This document shows positions 10,009-16,661 of a stretch of DNA of 48,254 nt, in pieces. The first letter of the stretch is position 1. Each line of letters starts with the position of its first letter. The notes under the pieces were generated by a model. The model was given only the letters and a program-made list of their open reading frames with translations. It made no database searches and was not told where the DNA came from. The stretch comes from Gammaproteobacteria bacterium. GTDB taxonomy: Bacteria > Pseudomonadota > Gammaproteobacteria > JAADGQ01. The translations under genes and the position numbers were made by a program. The stretch covers positions 1 through 48,254 of the forward strand of contig JAKITI010000019.1 of NCBI GenBank assembly GCA_021648145.1, read 5' to 3'.

Positions 10009-10440
10009 ATGGGTCTTTTCGATTTTGCAAAAAATCTTGGAAATAAAATATTTGGTGGTGAGGATGATGCGGCCGAAAAAATAAAATCACATATCAATGA
10101 GGAAAACCCCGGTCTCAAGAATATGGAAGTGGCTTTCAATGAGGGTGTTGTATCGATCTCTGGGCAAGCGGATACTCCTGAAGCCCTTGAAAAAGCAGTT
10201 TTGATGGCGGGTAATATTAAGGGTGTGGAAAGAGTGGATGCCGCAGGTGTCAATGCACCCGAACAAACGCTGAAGGTTGAATATTATGTGATTCAAAAAG
10301 GGGACACATTGTCAGCCATTGCGAAACGTTATTATGGCAATGCCATGCAGTACCCACGTATCTTTGAAGCGAACAAGGAAGTGATTAAAGATGTGGATAA
10401 AATTTTCATTGGCCAGAAAATCCGTATTCCGCTGGATTAA
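10009..10440 (+). CDS. kbp: BON-LysM protein, Kbp/YgaU-like potassium-binding protein
   Basis: Cytoplasmic-type small protein of 143 residues. It has a short leader (MGLFDFAKNLG), a BON domain at about 25-85 and a C-terminal LysM domain at about 92-142 (VIQKGDTLSAIAKRYYG ... GQKIRIP). E. coli Kbp/YgaU has the same order and nearly the same length and binds K+. AAGGAG lies just upstream of ATG 10009. It stands alone between typA and a strong terminator. Despite the LysM domain, no signal peptide is present, as in YgaU. Confidence 0.9.
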   Translation: MGLFDFAKNLGNKIFGGEDDAAEKIKSHINEENPGLKNMEVAFNEGVVSISGQADTPEALEKAVLMAGNIKGVERVDAAGVNAPEQTLKVEYYVIQKGDTLSAIAKRYYGNAMQYPRIFEANKEVIKDVDKIFIGQKIRIPLD

Positions 10441-10445
10441 TTTCC

Positions 10446-10492
10446 AAAACCAACTTGACGGGTTCAATTAGGAATCCGTCAAGTTGGTTTTT
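10446..10492. terminator. Bidirectional intrinsic terminator between kbp and arsM
   Basis: Perfect 16-bp inverted repeat: AAAACCAACTTGACGG (10446-10461) pairs with 10476-10491, with a 14-nt loop. The arms themselves begin with A4 and end with T-rich sequence, so a U-tract follows the stem on both strands. It sits six bases after the kbp stop and 14 bases before the 3' end of the convergent methyltransferase gene, so it should stop transcription from both sides. Confidence 0.9.
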
Positions 10493-10505
10493 ACATGTGA
10501 CCCAA

Positions 10506-11561
10506 TCAACAGCAGCCACCACCCGTGTTGTCACTGGCGCTTTGCGTGTTGCTTGTTTGGCTGTAGGGCAAATCAGTGCCACACCCAGAAAAAATACCGT
10601 AATGGGTCTCCTCGTTACCAAAAAATTCAAAATGTTCGGCAAAGCGAGTCTCATTAAGCATGCGATAGGTGTTGCCACAGACCGGAAATATTCGATCTTT
10701 CTCGATAATATGGTGCTTATCCAGAGCAAATAGCGCTTCGCTGTGCTCAATGGTGCCTTTGTAGCATACGGCTTGACCGTAGTCTTCACAGGCGGGTTCC
10801 AGGTCATTGATCCTGAACAGTCGGTAGGTGGCAGAGTAGAAGCCGATAGAGCCGACCCGTGTTTGAATGCTCTGATTGTTAATCGCGAGTGGACGATCTT
10901 CGACGAGACGGGGATCAGCAAAGCCGCACCGCTTGGCCAGGTTGTGAAAATCGTTCCAGTAGAGTGCACCGCTGAGGCACTCACCGTAAAGAATGGGGTC
11001 GCTCAGCAGGTGTTGGGGGATTCGGCGGTCGGCATAAACATCGGAAAAATAGAGTTCTCCACCTGGCTTTAGCAGGCGGTGGGCTTCACGCAGCACGGCT
11101 TCTTTGTTCGTTGATAGGTTGATTACGCAGTTGGAGATAATAATATCGAAGGTGTGGTCGGGCAATCCCAGCTTGTCCAGCTCTTCAATGTGGCCAAGAC
11201 GAAATTCTACATTGGCATAGCCAAATTTTTCAGCATGAAAATCGAGGTGTCTGGTTGCGATAGCGTGCTGCTCTTTAGTCATGTCTACACCGACCACATA
11301 ACCCTTCGAGCCTACCAATTGAGCCAGTGTGTAACAATCTCGACCGGAGCCTGAGCCTAGATCAAGGATACGCATTCCTTCGAGCTGTTGGGGGGCGACT
11401 AGGCCGCAGCCATAATAGCGAGCCAAGACTTCATCATTGATATGACTCAATGCTTGTTTGATATGGTGAGGCAAATCACCGTCGGTGCAACAGGCATCGG
11501 TCATAAGATCTTGACTGCTCTGGAGGGTTTTGCCGTAATACTCTTGTACAGATTTTTTCAT
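10506..11561 (-). CDS. arsM: Arsenite S-adenosylmethionine methyltransferase (ArsM-like)
   Basis: SAM-dependent methyltransferase of 351 residues. The Rossmann motif is ILDLGSGSGRD at about 65-75. ArsM-type cysteines are visible: a vicinal pair C24-C25 near the N-terminus, one in ISNCVINL and one in YGECLSGALY. These are the residues that bind As(III) in this family. A cysteine-rich end (GGGCC) closes the protein and may also bind metal. It would methylate arsenite to volatile or excreted methylarsenicals in the cytoplasm. No arsR or arsenite pump is adjacent. It follows the DUF442 lipoprotein gene on the same strand by 46 bp. Confidence 0.85.
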   Translation of the reverse strand: MKKSVQEYYGKTLQSSQDLMTDACCTDGDLPHHIKQALSHINDEVLARYYGCGLVAPQQLEGMRILDLGSGSGRDCYTLAQLVGSKGYVVGVDMTKEQHAIATRHLDFHAEKFGYANVEFRLGHIEELDKLGLPDHTFDIIISNCVINLSTNKEAVLREAHRLLKPGGELYFSDVYADRRIPQHLLSDPILYGECLSGALYWNDFHNLAKRCGFADPRLVEDRPLAINNQSIQTRVGSIGFYSATYRLFRINDLEPACEDYGQAVCYKGTIEHSEALFALDKHHIIEKDRIFPVCGNTYRMLNETRFAEHFEFFGNEETHYGIFSGCGTDLPYSQTSNTQSASDNTGGGCC

Positions 11562-11568
11562 TGAGCCT

Positions 11569-11615
11569 CTCTAATTAGAGTATAGAAACGATGACGAACT
11601 AATGCTCTTAGTTCG
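11569..11615. promoter_or_regulatory. Two inverted repeats upstream of arsM
   Basis: Just upstream of the methyltransferase start is a perfect 12-bp palindrome CTCTAATTAGAG (11569-11580). Further on is an 8-bp inverted repeat CGAACTAA / TTAGTTCG (11595-11602 and 11608-11615), which overlaps the stop codon of the upstream lipoprotein gene. The second could be a weak terminator for that gene; the first could be an operator. Neither matches a regulator site I can name. Confidence 0.35.
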
Positions 11616-12162
11616 TTTCAATATATTCTACTACAGCAGGTTTGAGTGATGTGAGGCCTGATTTTATTCCTATTTCTATGGCCTCTTCCGTTGTTTGATT
11701 TTTATTGAACTTGGCATCAATCGCAAATAAAGCACCAATTCGATTGCCACTGCCACAGTGCACCATCACCGGGTGATCAGAGTGTTTTTGAATGGCACTC
11801 ATCAATGCATTTGCATTTTCTCTGGAGAGGCCACTTTTTCCAGCGATTGGAATATTGATGTAATGCATTCCAAGCTCGCTCGCTTTGCTGGCTTCATCCC
11901 AAGTTCCATTTTCATTCGCAGTGCGTAAATTAATGATCGTTTTATAGCCTGCAGCTTGTGCTTGCTCAAGTTGCTCGGGGGTGGGCTGCCCTCCTGTTAG
12001 TACATTGGGTAAAGGGTTTTTTGCATTGAGTATATTAATCATTTTTATTTGAGAATTTTGTGTTTCTTGTGGTGTTTTCTCTGTCGTTGAATTGTTTCCT
12101 GTGCAGCCGCCAAGAGTCGCTATGGCGATAATCACCGCCGTGCAGAGTATTTTTTTGTTCAT
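11608..12162 (-). CDS. DUF442/dual-specificity phosphatase-like lipoprotein
   Basis: Lipoprotein of 184 residues. The signal peptide ends in lipobox LGGC (C20), so it should be exported. The rest resembles the DUF442 / tyrosine-phosphatase-like fold: GGQPTPEQLEQ, TIINLR and the P-loop-like HCGSGNR. The active-site loop is C-x4-R, as in DUF442 proteins, rather than the classical C-x5-R of PTPs. An exported phosphatase-like lipoprotein is unusual; its substrate is unknown. It is divergent from nasA and upstream of arsM on the same strand. Confidence 0.75.
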   Translation of the reverse strand: MNKKILCTAVIIAIATLGGCTGNNSTTEKTPQETQNSQIKMINILNAKNPLPNVLTGGQPTPEQLEQAQAAGYKTIINLRTANENGTWDEASKASELGMHYINIPIAGKSGLSRENANALMSAIQKHSDHPVMVHCGSGNRIGALFAIDAKFNKNQTTEEAIEIGIKSGLTSLKPAVVEYIETN

Positions 12163-12229
12163 TGCAGAGTTGCTCCATCGTACTTGAGTTTATAAAATTA
12201 TCAGCATACAGGATAAAATTATTGGCGCG

Positions 12230-12242
12230 GTGACTAAGTCAC
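12230..12242. promoter_or_regulatory. Palindromic candidate operator upstream of nasA
   Basis: A perfect 13-bp palindrome with one central base, GTGACTAAGTCAC, lies in the 136-bp gap between the divergent DUF442 gene and nasA, about 57 bp before the nasA start. About 10 bp downstream is an AT-rich imperfect palindrome centred on GATATC. The position suits an activator or repressor site for either gene. It is not a clear FNR, CRP or NtrC consensus. Confidence 0.4.
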
Positions 12243-12298
12243 ATATTAATTTTATGATATCGTAATAAAATAATTTTTTGTACGGGTGAGTTGTGTCG

Positions 12299-14974
12299 AT
12301 GATGGATATAAAAAAAAGTGCATTAAAAACCACTAAAACTATTTGCCCATACTGCGGTGTTGGCTGTGGGGTTTTGGCTTCTGTTGATGAAGCAGGCATC
12401 GTTTCCGTCGCAGGGGATACTGAGCACCCTGCAAATTTGGGTCAGCTTTGCTCTAAAGGGTCCGCGCTGGGTGAAACCGTGGGTCTGGGTGGGCGACTGC
12501 TATATCCTGAAGTAAATGGAGAGCAGGTTGATTGGAATCATGCGCTATCACTCGTTGCAGATACCTTTTCAGAAACGATACAAAAATATGGCACTGATTC
12601 CGTCGCATTTTATATTTCAGGGCAACTGCTGACCGAAGATTATTATCTGGCCAATAAATTGATGAAAGGCTTTATTGGCTCAGCAAATATTGATACAAAC
12701 TCTCGCCTTTGTATGTCGTCCACTGTTTCGGGTTATAAACGAGCGTTTGGTTCGGACAGTGTGCCTTGCTGTTATGAAGATTTGGAACGTGCCAAGTTGA
12801 TTGTTTTGACCGGTTCAAATGCGGCTTGGTGTCACCCCGTATTATTTCAACGAATTAATCAGGCAAAGCGTGAAAACCCAGACTTAATGGTCGTCGTGAT
12901 TGATCCACGTCGCACACCAACATGTGATATCGCTGACCTGCACTTACCCCTTAAAAGTGGCAGTGATGCAATACTGTTTAATGGGTTGTTAAGTTATCTA
13001 CATCAAAAGAGTGAAGCAAATTCACTCTTTATAGAAAACTTTACGCAAGGCATGCAAGCCGCTTTAGATGCAGCAATTGAAAGCTCACCCACGGCAGCAT
13101 CTGTGGCGAAAGCATGCGAACTTGATGAAAGTGCAGTGGCTGAATTTTATCGTTTGTTTGCACGTACTGAGCGGGTCGTTTCTGTTTTTTCGCAAGGGGT
13201 CAATCAATCCAGTTCGGGCACAGATAAAGTCAATGCAATTATCAACTGTCACTTGTTGACGGGCAGAATTGGCCGCCCTGGAATGGGGCCATTTTCATTT
13301 ACAGGGCAAGTCAATGCTATGGGTGGGCGTGAAGTCGGTGGGTTATCCAACCAACTTGCCGCACATATGGATATTGATGATGCAAGCCATCGAGATTTAG
13401 TGCAGCGATTTTGGCACGCCCCCGTCATTGCAGAGAAGTCAGGCCTTGAAGCGGTTGAGTTATTTGATGCTATTTCTGATGGAAAAATTAAGGCTGTTTG
13501 GATTATGTGCACCAATCCTGTCGTCAGCTTGCCCGATGCAGATAAAGTGAAAGAGGCTTTGAAAACGTGTGATTTTGTTGTGGTGTCTGAGTGTGTTCAA
13601 AAAACAGATACTACATTGGTGGCAGACGTACTTTTACCCGCACTGACCTGGGGTGAAAAAGACGGTACGGTAACGAATTCAGAGCGAAGAATATCACGCC
13701 AACGTCCATTTTTACATGCGCCAGGCGAAGCAAAATCAGATGCGTGGATCATTGCTCAAGTGGCTAAAAAAATGGGATTTGGGGCGGCTTTTGAGTATGA
13801 AAATTCTGCGGATATTTTTCGTGAACATGCGGCGCTTTCAGGCTTTGAAAATTGTGATGAAAGAGATTTTGATATTTCAGGTTTGAGTGCTTTAAGTCAT
13901 TCTGAATATGATGAGTTAAAGCCTATTCAATGGCCTGTGAAAAAAGCGGGGCAGGGTACGGCTCGAATGTTTACAGATGGTCGGTTTTTTACCAATAATC
14001 GTAAAGCAAAATTTATTGCGATTGAACCCAGACCACCTGTTAATAAAACGGATGAATCCTATCCATTTATACTCAATAGCGGCCGCACTCGTGACCAGTG
14101 GCATACAATGACGCGCACAGGGAAAGCACCTCGACTCACTGAGCATAGCCCAGAGCCTTATGTAGAGATTAACCCTGATACAGCTGAGGCGGTAGGGACT
14201 CAAGAGGGTGAGTTAATGCGTGTTTCCAGCCGTTTTGGGGCGGTGATTGTCCGCGTTCGTTTAAGTGAAGGAGCGCAGAAAGGAGCCGTTTTTATACCGA
14301 TGCACTGGAATGGGCAATACTCCAGTAGTGGGCGGGTGGGCAGTGTCGTGAATCCGGTGGTTGATCCTGTTTCAGGGCAACCAGAATTTAAACATACGCC
14401 CGTACAAATTACACCTTATCAACCTGCATGGCATGGTTTTTTGTTATCGCGCCGACAGTTGGAATTGCCCGGAGCAACGTATTGGGCGCGCGCTACAGGC
14501 GAAGGTTTCTATCGCTATGAGCTGGCAGGAGAGCAAGCGCCGAGTGATTGGGCTGCTTGCGCGCGCCAATGGCTGTGTACGTCGAGTGATGATGTCAATT
14601 GGGTGGAATATCTTGATGTTGCCGCTCGTCGCTATCGCGGCGCACGTCTGGTTGGTAATCGGGTGGAGAGTTGTATTTTTATTGCGCCCAGCCACGAGTT
14701 GCCATCTCGTAGTTGGTTGGGTGGGCTATTTATTCAGGATGAGCTCGCGAGTGATGAACGTAAAAGTTTATTAACAGGCCGCCCCCCTGTGGGGCAAGTC
14801 GATGTAGGCCGTATTGTCTGTGCTTGTTTTGGAGTGGGTGTGAATACCGTGGTTGATGCAATTGTTAAGCAAAAATTGACAACGCCGGAAATGATTGGCG
14901 AAGCATTAAAAGCAGGGACTAACTGTGGGTCATGTATCCCTGAACTAAAAGCTTTGATTTCAGAGGCTCGATAA
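12299..14974 (+). CDS. nasA: Assimilatory nitrate reductase, molybdopterin catalytic subunit
   Basis: Cytoplasmic NasA-type molybdoenzyme of 891 residues that reduces nitrate to nitrite for nitrogen assimilation. The N-terminal [4Fe-4S] site is C16-x2-C19-x3-C23 plus C51 (CPYCGVGC ... LCSKG). The bis-MGD-binding body follows, then a C-terminal BFD-like [2Fe-2S] domain (CACFGVG ... CGSC) that is typical of enterobacterial-type NasA and absent from NapA. No Tat signal is present, which fits the assimilatory type. I prefer ATG 12299, with GGGTGAG eight bases upstream, to GTG 12293, which lies too close. No nitrite reductase gene is in view. Confidence 0.93.
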   Translation: MMDIKKSALKTTKTICPYCGVGCGVLASVDEAGIVSVAGDTEHPANLGQLCSKGSALGETVGLGGRLLYPEVNGEQVDWNHALSLVADTFSETIQKYGTDSVAFYISGQLLTEDYYLANKLMKGFIGSANIDTNSRLCMSSTVSGYKRAFGSDSVPCCYEDLERAKLIVLTGSNAAWCHPVLFQRINQAKRENPDLMVVVIDPRRTPTCDIADLHLPLKSGSDAILFNGLLSYLHQKSEANSLFIENFTQGMQAALDAAIESSPTAASVAKACELDESAVAEFYRLFARTERVVSVFSQGVNQSSSGTDKVNAIINCHLLTGRIGRPGMGPFSFTGQVNAMGGREVGGLSNQLAAHMDIDDASHRDLVQRFWHAPVIAEKSGLEAVELFDAISDGKIKAVWIMCTNPVVSLPDADKVKEALKTCDFVVVSECVQKTDTTLVADVLLPALTWGEKDGTVTNSERRISRQRPFLHAPGEAKSDAWIIAQVAKKMGFGAAFEYENSADIFREHAALSGFENCDERDFDISGLSALSHSEYDELKPIQWPVKKAGQGTARMFTDGRFFTNNRKAKFIAIEPRPPVNKTDESYPFILNSGRTRDQWHTMTRTGKAPRLTEHSPEPYVEINPDTAEAVGTQEGELMRVSSRFGAVIVRVRLSEGAQKGAVFIPMHWNGQYSSSGRVGSVVNPVVDPVSGQPEFKHTPVQITPYQPAWHGFLLSRRQLELPGATYWARATGEGFYRYELAGEQAPSDWAACARQWLCTSSDDVNWVEYLDVAARRYRGARLVGNRVESCIFIAPSHELPSRSWLGGLFIQDELASDERKSLLTGRPPVGQVDVGRIVCACFGVGVNTVVDAIVKQKLTTPEMIGEALKAGTNCGSCIPELKALISEAR

Positions 14975-14975
14975 T

Positions 14976-15059
14976 TTGAAAGATCATTGGAGAGCTACGG
15001 TATTGGGCTGTGGATTGAAACAGTTAGAACAAAATCTGTACACTTCAGGCTCTAGGTAA
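14976..15059 (+). other. Possible 5' stub of a lost gene after nasA
   Basis: Two bases after the nasA stop, a TTG opens a 27-codon frame (MKDHWRATVLGCGLK...). It ends in TAA just before the leader of the tae4 gene. It may be the start of a gene once in operon with nasA and cut off when the T6SS region arrived, or it may be chance. No homologue is recognised. Confidence 0.2.
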
Positions 15060-15090
15060 TCAAAAGCATCAGGCGGAGGCCGCAAAAATT

Positions 15091-15522
15091 ATGGCAAAAC
15101 CAGCATTTATTAATCTATGGAGTAGTTATCCTAAAGAAGACTCTCCATGTGACGGCCCTTGGGAAAATCAATGTGCAATTAGGGTGAGCCTAGCTCTAAA
15201 CAGCGAAATGACTATCAAGATAAACAAGTACACATACACCGAGCCAAAGTGCTCACATGAACATGCAAGAGGTGCCGAATCTCTTGCGAACTGGCTATGG
15301 AAGCGTCATTTAGGAAGACCTAAAATTTACACCAAAGGCATAGAAGCTAAGAGAGATATTCAAACAAAACAAGGAATTATTTTTTTCAAAGATTGTTTTA
15401 CTAGAAGCGGAGAGACAACGCGAAGAGGTGATCACATTGATTTGTGGTTTAAGGGTATTACACAAAGTTACTCAGACCCTGGAAATAAAGCATCACAAGT
15501 ATGGTTCTGGGAGTTGGTATGA
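15091..15522 (+). CDS. tae4: T6SS peptidoglycan amidase effector, Tae4 family
   Basis: Protein of 143 residues matching the Tae4 family of NlpC/P60-like amidases. T6SS delivers these into rival periplasm, where they cut the D-Glu-mDAP bond. Family hallmarks are the start INLWSSYP, the catalytic Cys28 in NQCAIRVS, a SHEHARGAESLANWL segment, and catalytic His115 in GDHIDLW. There is no signal peptide, as expected for a T6SS cargo. GGAGG lies about 11 bases before ATG 15091. The next gene overlaps by ATGA and is exported, the normal layout of an effector/immunity pair. It is the first gene after the housekeeping region. Confidence 0.88.
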   Translation: MAKPAFINLWSSYPKEDSPCDGPWENQCAIRVSLALNSEMTIKINKYTYTEPKCSHEHARGAESLANWLWKRHLGRPKIYTKGIEAKRDIQTKQGIIFFKDCFTRSGETTRRGDHIDLWFKGITQSYSDPGNKASQVWFWELV

Positions 15523-15926
15523 AAAAATTATTTATTCCACTGTTCATGCTGATTACTACGAATGGCTGTGCTGCTTCAAATACTTTTAACATAGATGACA
15601 AGTCATTCTATCTGGCAAACAATTCAAGCATATGTCAGCTCGTTAACCGATCAAACAAAAAAAAATTCGATTCTCTTATTCCATGGCCATGCCAAGTACA
15701 CAAAAATCTTGATGGTGTAGTGCGGATATATGAAGATGCAGGAAAAAAATATATTTTAATAGAAAGTTCAGCGCCTCATCCTGAGCTTCCAAATGACTGC
15801 AAGACACAACTGCAATCAGTGATGATCAATGGCGATGCAGTTATATTGTCAGGCTCGTTTGATCTTGTTGCATCTTGCCCACCGTTTCAATGGGATACTA
15901 AAGTGTTCACAGGGCTTTTCGATTAA
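15519..15926 (+). CDS. Secreted candidate immunity protein for Tae4
   Basis: Protein of 135 residues from ATG 15519, which overlaps the tae4 stop as ATGA; a longer frame from 15501 would lack a proper signal start. The N-terminus is a signal peptide (MKKLFIPLFMLITTNGC), possibly a lipoprotein signal with C17, although the TNGC box is imperfect. Further cysteines at ICQL, PCQV, NDCK and SCPP could form disulfides, fitting a periplasmic protein. I do not recognise the Tai4 fold signature, so function rests on position: neutralising the neighbouring amidase in the periplasm. Confidence 0.65.
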   Translation: MKKLFIPLFMLITTNGCAASNTFNIDDKSFYLANNSSICQLVNRSNKKKFDSLIPWPCQVHKNLDGVVRIYEDAGKKYILIESSAPHPELPNDCKTQLQSVMINGDAVILSGSFDLVASCPPFQWDTKVFTGLFD

Positions 15927-15992
15927 AGTCGGTAGAATAGCACAAGCCTTGAGCCGCTTATCGCTGATGTTATATTTTAAAGAAGTACAAAC

Positions 15993-16604
15993 ATGGTTCG
16001 AGCATTAATAATTATATCGTTGTTGAATTCACAAAACGTCTATGCCTTGAGTTTTGCAAATGAATTTGTCAAATCAGCTATTGAAAGAACGAGTTTTAGT
16101 GTTCGTTATGATGGTTCATATTATTCAATTGATTACCCAAATGGGGATGTCCCTAAGAATATAGGTGTTTGTACTGATGTTGTAATTCGTGCGTATCGTA
16201 AAGTAGGTATAGATTTACAAAAATTAGTTCATGAAGATATCACGAGAAATTTTGATGCATACCCCTCAAAAAGAATATGGGGGCTAAACAAACCTGACAA
16301 AAATATTGATCACCGGCGTGTTCCAAATCTACAGTCTTTTTTTAGTCGGCATGGGGAGGCTCTTCGTGTTTCTAATAGAGCAGGTGATTATAAACCAGGT
16401 AATCTAGTCACTTGGGTATTGCCGGGAAACTTGCCTCACATAGGTATAGTCACAGACCAGATTAGTACAAAAACAGGTAGCCCTCTTATAGTTCACAATA
16501 TAGGTAGTGGGCCGCAATTAGAAGATATACTTTTTAAATACAAAATCACTGGTCATTATAAATATGTATCAGAAAATGGCGCCCTTTTCCCGTTAAAACC
16601 GTAG
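15993..16604 (+). CDS. DUF1287 family secreted protein, probable NlpC/P60-like hydrolase
   Basis: Protein of 203 residues with a short signal peptide ending near VYA. It carries the DUF1287 signature: VCTDVVIRAYRK with a likely nucleophile Cys, then DHRRVPNLQ, DYKPGNLVTW and LPHIGIV with a likely catalytic His. DUF1287 proteins are predicted cysteine peptidases/amidases; the exact bond cut is not established to my knowledge. It has its own Sec signal and no immunity-like gene of its own, so it may act in the producer's periplasm rather than be a T6SS cargo. It converges with ppkA. Confidence 0.7.
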   Translation: MVRALIIISLLNSQNVYALSFANEFVKSAIERTSFSVRYDGSYYSIDYPNGDVPKNIGVCTDVVIRAYRKVGIDLQKLVHEDITRNFDAYPSKRIWGLNKPDKNIDHRRVPNLQSFFSRHGEALRVSNRAGDYKPGNLVTWVLPGNLPHIGIVTDQISTKTGSPLIVHNIGSGPQLEDILFKYKITGHYKYVSENGALFPLKP

Positions 16605-16661
16605 GGGCAGACATGCGTGTCCTGTCCTGTTTACTATAGTTTGGTTAGCAATGCCAATTTT

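Noticed and set aside
9849-10253. 134-residue minus-strand frame over kbp
   Set aside because: Antisense shadow of the well-supported kbp and typA genes.
10406-10984. 192-residue minus-strand frame across the terminator and arsM
   Set aside because: It overlaps arsM in another frame, has no family features and would cross the strong terminator.
12220-12298. Sigma54 promoter upstream of nasA
   Set aside because: A TGGC-like stretch occurs at TTGGCGCGG, but the paired GC at the required spacing is absent.
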